NCBI RefSeq assembly: GCF_000003855.2
Contig: NW_003101675.1
Coordinates: forward strand, 114,195 to 178,194
Source: Blastomyces gilchristii SLH14081
Taxonomy: Eukaryota; Ascomycota; Eurotiomycetes; Onygenales; Ajellomycetaceae
Reading direction: 5' to 3'
DNA length: 64,000 nucleotides
Below the pieces are notes generated by a model, which was not told where the DNA came from, did not search any database, and worked only from the letters and a program-made list of their open reading frames with translations. Of this stretch, positions 58,689 to 64,000 are shown in pieces. The stretch's first letter is position 1. The number at the start of each line of letters is the position of its first letter. Both the position numbers and the translations under genes were made by a program.

Positions 58689-59825
58689 GGTGCCCTATGA
58701 ATGACAATTGCTGTGATGTATAGCTAACATTGCATCAAAGTTATCCATGCCGTACTTTCGTGTAATTTTTCCGTACCAGAGCCAGTTTAGTTTTCATCTC
58801 ATAGAGGCAAATGTACAGATTTCTTTTCGTTAAGCTTATTCTTGTGATTTGAATGAACATTTCGTATCAACTGCAAGATACATCTCCCTTGGGAGATATG
58901 TAGGTGTAGATTCCAATACTTATCCGAACGTGGTGCCGGAGCCGTTTTGATATAGACCTCGATTTGCCAGGAAACTAGGTTCAAAGTTCCCATGCTTTCC
59001 ATTGGGGCTAGAGGCATTCGAAACTAGTAGACCAAACATATATTGATTTATGTGTCTAAATATCACGTATCAGATTACAGTCAAGAAAAGAAGAGAATCA
59101 ACTGTCAGGGTTGGAGGAGCCATTAGAAGAACAAACTCTCTCCTCGAAAAGTCATCATAGAACTCTTAAAGCCTCTTCTCGGCACTTTAGTGACTGTTTC
59201 TCCTGTTATTTGTAGGTAATTCCATAGATTATTAACCACTGTCCGCAACGCCATATACGGTATGGAAATTCTATAATAGGGATTGTTGGTCTTCCTTACA
59301 TATAGTCATGTAGCAAAATAGCTCCACCACTCTCTGGATTGCATTTGGTACCTAAAAAAAGTTCCCAATTTCCCCCGCTCACCATTGCCACCCTTCCCCT
59401 CCTTTTCTCAGACAGTCACTTTCAAAGATTTTCTAGGGGACCGAGGTGTATGCATAGATAGGAATGGAAACACCAATATACTCAGAAAAAATATTCAGTC
59501 AAACTCCTACCAGAAAAAGCATTCCAATTATTTAAACTTTTTTTATTATGACTTTCATTAATAGTAAAGGACCAGCGCATAAAGAAACGTAGCTTCGAGC
59601 ATCACTCCAAGAAGTTATCTCCAAGTAGATGCAGACATCATATGATATGTTTTTACCTTCCAGTTCTTATGGCTGTACAGAGAACAATCAAACGCACATC
59701 CATTTATACATAGCGAATCACATATACAAATTCGACATCCCTTCCCATTCTTCTTCCTCATATCCTCCCTACCTTCCTGACAAATCCTGGTACAGTCGAA
59801 TACGTCCGCCATGTACCAGTTATCC
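58689..59825. other. intergenic, nothing recognised
   Basis: 1.1 kb between two convergent genes, moderately AT-rich with small palindromes. No gene, RNA or element recognised. Confidence 0.45.
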
Positions 59826-60466
59826 CTAATCGAAGGGATTAGTTCTCGTTCCCCACCAGGTGAGGAACAAGCTCAACCCAACAGTCTCCAGGACTCTTGT
59901 CAGGACGCCAACTGCAACAGTATCCATTGGCCTTCGCTCCGTAACAACCTGTGAGATAAACTGCAAATCAATCAGAGTTAGCCATGATTCAATTAATCTT
60001 CCCCCAACCAGAGCCCTTATTTAGGCTTGGACTGAATCGATCATCCAAACAAATCAGAAAATAGAATACTACTTACACTAGGCGCTGCACTGGCAAAGAA
60101 AATCAAGCTTCCCAGGTAAGCAGCTCCCTTATAACTCAATGTGCCTGTGGCATTGATCAACGCGCCAACTCCATAGCTCTGCACGGCGCTGCCAATCAAA
60201 GAACTGCTCCATGCTGCTGCGGCAGAAGCAGCTTCCTTGGACTTGAAGAATTCCTCTTTTGAGTTGGCGGCCTGTGCGCGATGGTAGGTATCACCGAACA
60301 CTGGGGTTAGGACACCCAAGGATGCAACATGATTGAAGATAGTGCCCAGGGCAATGGCAGATGGTTTGACGGTGGGGAGATCTGGAGGTTAGATGTGCAT
60401 GTTAGTGGAGGTGATTGAGACAACGAGGTTGGGCAGGTAAGCTGACGTACATTGAAGAGTGGCCAT
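59826..60466 (-). CDS. small fungal membrane protein, DUF1761-like
   Basis: 151 aa, exons 60466-60451 (16 bases), 60381-60077, 59960-59826. The tiny first exon gives MATLQ-Y-LPTVKPSAIALGT, joined across a 69-base intron. Four hydrophobic stretches are seen: SAIALGTIFNHVASLGVL, AAAAWSSSLIGSAVQSYGVG, AAYLGSLIFFASAAPSFISQ and AVGVLTRVLETVGLSLFLTW. The hydrophilic EEFFKSKEAASA loop and the end TWWGTRTNPFD resemble a conserved fungal family I associate with DUF1761. Function unknown. The small first exon is easily missed by gene finders. Confidence 0.75.
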
Positions 60467-61071
60467 GTTTTCGAATGTACGTGCGGTTCAAGTGGGAGAT
60501 ATTGCTCTTGTACAGAGCTGTTTATTATTTAAATGGTCAAGAGTATCAATTCCAGCATTTAGCTATCCTCGAAGTATTTAAATAGTAAACTGAAAGCTGA
60601 AGGCAAAAAAAGAAATGGTGCTAGAAGAGGGAGTTGTTGACTTTATGAGGGGAGACGGCGAAGGAGGTTGAATGGAAATGATGACGTCGTTATGACACCC
60701 GCAAAACGTTTGGGGGGGGGAAGCAAAATTCCAGTCAACAATGTGGAGCTTTACTGGAATCGCTGTCTCATTCCATAAAACTAGGCATATTTGAAATACG
60801 AATAGGCTTTATGCTACGATATTTATCATCTATATCCAATCCGCCTATGGCATAACTTAATGCGACATGTAGATGGATATCTAGTTAAATCTGGTATTCC
60901 GCAGCTACTCAGAAGAGGGTCGAAAGTGGATACATAGTAGATTTCAGGTTTTGAACACCTATGTCCATATCAGGCATTCACGCTTTCTTAACATGATTAC
61001 TGGGTAGGTTGTTTGCCAGGGGCAATCATATCACATCCAATGATCTCATCGGACGGCCCCTGGATTCGACA
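60467..61071. other. intergenic between two leftward genes
   Basis: About 600 bases with the upstream region of the DUF1761-like gene and the 3' flank of the DDHD gene. Contains a G run at 60712-60720. No gene seen. Confidence 0.5.
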
Positions 61072-64000
61072 TCATCGCTCGCAAAGAGGGGTGGTTTTAC
61101 CATCTCGGCGCTCCTTGCGCGTTCTTGACAGCATTTGCGACATGATAAAGTGGCTTACATCCTCATCAGCCCAGTAGGAAAGATGGCTGGCAATGCTGGC
61201 AATAAGCGATATATCAAACGCTCCTCTATATCATCGTGCTTAGGTTAGCCTGTGTTAAAAATATTAAAAAGACAAAACCATGAATATATCACATGAATAC
61301 ATAAGGCAGTGGTTTAAAACGTACTCTTGTATACTGTAGTCCACCCGGCCATTAGAATTCAAAGCGCGCACTTTCGCCTCCTCATACCTTATCTTGCGCG
61401 CGCGATTTTCAGCCTCGATATCTTCAATTGTTGATGACTCCGACCCACTAGCTATGTCGGTCGGTGAGCTCCTAGTTTTCTGGAACCCATCATATAATGT
61501 TTCGATATTCGCATCGATGAGCGTCGGGTATTTCTGGGATCGGCTCGGTTCGTTGGTCACCACTTCCCCACTAGCCGCGAGCGATTTCTCGTTGTCCGAG
61601 TCGCTACCTAAGCCAGCTATTTTTAATGGACCTCCAGCAGCTGATTGCGGCTGTGTTGATCCGTCACTCAAGCCCAAACTGCGGTTCAGAAAGCTGCTTG
61701 CAACACCGGAAGCAAATTGGGACCAGAGGGATCCGACACTCTGACCCACGCGAGTACTGATATTGGTGAGGCTCTGACCTGATGTACTCCATATTGTCCG
61801 TTTGACGTATGGCAGCGGTTGAGGTTTCAGCGCAGCCATTGCTGGGGATATCAAGGGTTCAATGCGGTAACTAATAGGGTCAGACGGATGGAAGATATTG
61901 AACAGTTGATTGCATTTAGGTGACGAGACTGAGTTGGGAAAACAAGGGGATCCGGTCGAGTCTGTTATGGACGTCCCTGTTGAAATATTATGAGAGTCTG
62001 TAGGTTTGTATGATTGGCGAGAAAACTTTGAGCTTTTCAAGTCCCTTCCGGCAATAGTTTTCCCTTTCAGCATCTGGAAAAGGGCAATCGGAGATCCGAG
62101 GCAAAAGAAATCAGCACATTCGAAATCCAAGAGGAAGGCTTCTGATTGGCGATTTTCAGCTGTTCTGATTTTAGCACGTTTAGAATCCCGACTAGGGGGC
62201 TTCGTGTGTCCTGAATCACTTGGCTGGTGGCAGAGGATATCGAAAAGTATTGCACTACCCAGGGAATGACCGCAGAGACTGACAGAACCTTTAAACGTTG
62301 GATTGCGGTCCTTGAAAAGTTTATATATGCGATTACATTCCCTTTGCACGATACCGGCAATATGCTCTCGATATGCACTCTGGTAAAGCAGAACATCCAT
62401 AGCCAGATCTGTAATCAGATTCCGAACAGCAGGGACCCCTTCTAATGTTATGTCGGCCAAACTGGGATAGTGCTCATCTTCGGCTGCCATTTTATCAGCG
62501 TCAGCAAGGTCGAGCTCCTTGCGGTGCTGTTTGAGTCCTTGTTTTGGAAAGTCAAGTAAATGTCTCCAGCATACGGGGAGGACTTGGACACGACAATTTT
62601 TGAGCTCGGAGTCGACTTGTGAGTTAAGAGCCTGCAAATCAGTTGATGCGGCGTACACGCTTTTCATGGTCTTCCTAAGGACATTGACGTCGTGCACGAA
62701 ATTAATACTGTCCAAACGCAGTCCCAATCTTTGACCAATCCCATGAGTGACAAGAATGAGATGATCAATTTCTCTGTCCTCTTCTTCGCCTTCCACTTCT
62801 CCTGAATCTACCATCTCTTTTTCTTCCTGTTTCCGCGCCTGTTCTTCGAGTTCTTTTATTTGGTCATCGTCCTGTCGCTCTCCAGTCAAAGATGACATCT
62901 GACGCTCAAGTGGGCTTCTTTGGCGCTCCAAGGCGGCAAGTGGCTGATCCTGACCATTATCATCTGGGGCAAGTGGTGAAGACAAAGAGTCAGGAGGAGC
63001 TGATTGTCTTTTAATGGACTTAGTCGGGTTTTTGGGTGTTAACTCGGCGGCTTTCCCGTCTGCTAGTTCTTTCACTTTTTTGCTTTCCGAATATCCGCGA
63101 ACGACTTTTGACCCTGCGGTTGCACCGAGCCGCTGATATACGGTATTGCTCATCCTCGATACAAAATCATCGGACATAAGCCATGCTGTAGATTCATCCT
63201 GGTATGCCACTGTATTGTTCATGTAGGACCCAAAAAGGCGATATGTTTCATTCATAGTCTTAGATGCGGATGAAGCCGCCCCCGCTGCTACATGAGACGG
63301 ACCTTCTTTGTTGACTTGGTCCGCATTGGAGTTCAGTGACCCTGCGTTTCTGGGGTCTTTGGAAGACAAGGACACATTGCTCGCTAACGGGTTGCTCGAT
63401 GAGCGCTTTCGTTGGATATTCCATGGTTTTACTTTCAAATAACCTTCCTCCAACTGAGTTGCAAGATTTTCATCGCACGGACGGAGATTTGAGCCTTCCT
63501 GAAAGAACCAAGAACCACGTCTAACCTCGTATATCGGGCCTTGCCAATAGGCAGGGCCAAGTTCCCTCTTCTGAACGTCGACATCGAATAAGTAATCTTC
63601 ATTGACGGGAACCTTGACAGTCTGCGAAGAAGGATCCCTGGGGGTATCCCTCAATTTGGATGATTCCGCAGCATCTTCTCGATCCGCAAGATCCTGAAAG
63701 GCAGCTTCAATAGACTGAGAATCTCGTATCGAAAAAGGAACAAATTTTTTAGGAGCTCCCTGAGATTTAGGAGCAACTGCCTCCTTGCCCCAAAACGACG
63801 GTTTCGACTTTGGAGTATCAACCGCATAGAACCACCTAGTTTTTAGTGGGGGGCAATCTCTTGGATAGCGAGCTGCACTGATGCGATGGACTTGGGATAC
63901 GGTATGGTCACGACCCTGCGACCGTTGTAAACATGGCTTTGCATTCTCAGCCTCCAAGCCTTCAGGTTGGGGTGTTCCGCTTCGGCTTCGTGATGTATTG
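61072..64000 (-). CDS. DDHD-domain intracellular phospholipase A1-like protein, 5' partial
   Basis: The frame is open to the right edge of the window, so the N terminus is missing. Exons seen: beyond 64000 to 61325, and 61225-61072; intron 61324-61226 joins YSIQ-E-GAFDISLIASIASH. Near the left of the protein stand PRDCPPLKTRWFYAVDTPKS and RRGSWFFQEGSNLRPCDENL, as in PA-PLA1 proteins. The lipase centre is HLILVTHGIGQRLG and the Ser elbow CGHSLGSAILFDILCHQ. The DDHD domain covers about CADFFCLGSPIALFQMLKGK, FNIFHPSDPISYRIEPLISP and the C-terminal GRVDYSIQ..SHLSYWADEDVSHF. Hydrolyses phospholipids in the cytosol or on membranes (family). Homologous to yeast YOR022C. Confidence 0.92.

Noticed and set aside
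1..64000. tRNA, rRNA genes and CRISPR arrays
   Set aside because: None seen on reading; no repeated spacer pattern and no cloverleaf-like sequence noticed. A tRNAscan run would decide for tRNAs.

Overview
This is a 64 kb piece of a filamentous ascomycete chromosome. The genes carry short spliceosomal introns (about 47-150 bases) with GT..AG ends and CTAAC-like branch sites, and many single-copy proteins have typical Pezizomycotina form (NUC-2/Pho81, fungal 21.3 kDa complex I subunit, fungal JmjC/4CXXC protein). Gene-dense, normal-GC DNA alternates with extremely AT-rich, CpG-poor blocks. That pattern and the protein flavour suggest Onygenales, perhaps Ajellomycetaceae; this is inference from the sequence alone.

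Layout. 1-8.2 kb: 3' part of a PHO81/NUC-2 gene whose SPX exon is broken, then a FAM210/DUF1279 protein, mitochondrial ribosomal protein uL3m and COA1. 8.5-15.8 kb: a 7.3 kb hypermutated AT-rich block with no intact gene but with degenerate reading frames on both strands. 16-28 kb: small membrane protein, JmjC/zinc-finger protein, COQ2, GRX5, coiled-coil protein, and ECT1, whose last exon carries three one-base insertions. 28.69-33.87 kb: a complete Ty1/copia retrotransposon with 116-bp LTRs and a perfect 5-bp target duplication; its interior is hypermutated but its LTRs are nearly intact. 34.9-64 kb: His-rich unknown protein, UPS2-like, MPP10, EFM6-like, SUB1/PC4, 5-oxoprolinase, AT-hook protein, prolidase-like peptidase, PXA/PX sorting nexin, mitochondrial malonyl transacylase (MCT1), complex I 21.3 kDa subunit, a DUF1761-like membrane protein and a DDHD-type phospholipase cut by the right edge.

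The genes do not form a pathway cluster. About eight of some twenty encode mitochondrial proteins, and several touch phosphatidylethanolamine or related lipid metabolism (ECT1, UPS2-like, DDHD phospholipase, sorting nexin). The most interesting features are the two hypermutated blocks, whose base-change signature is not the classical CpA-dominated RIP pattern, the sparing of the copia LTRs, and the two otherwise well-preserved genes (PHO81, ECT1) with clustered frame-breaking changes.
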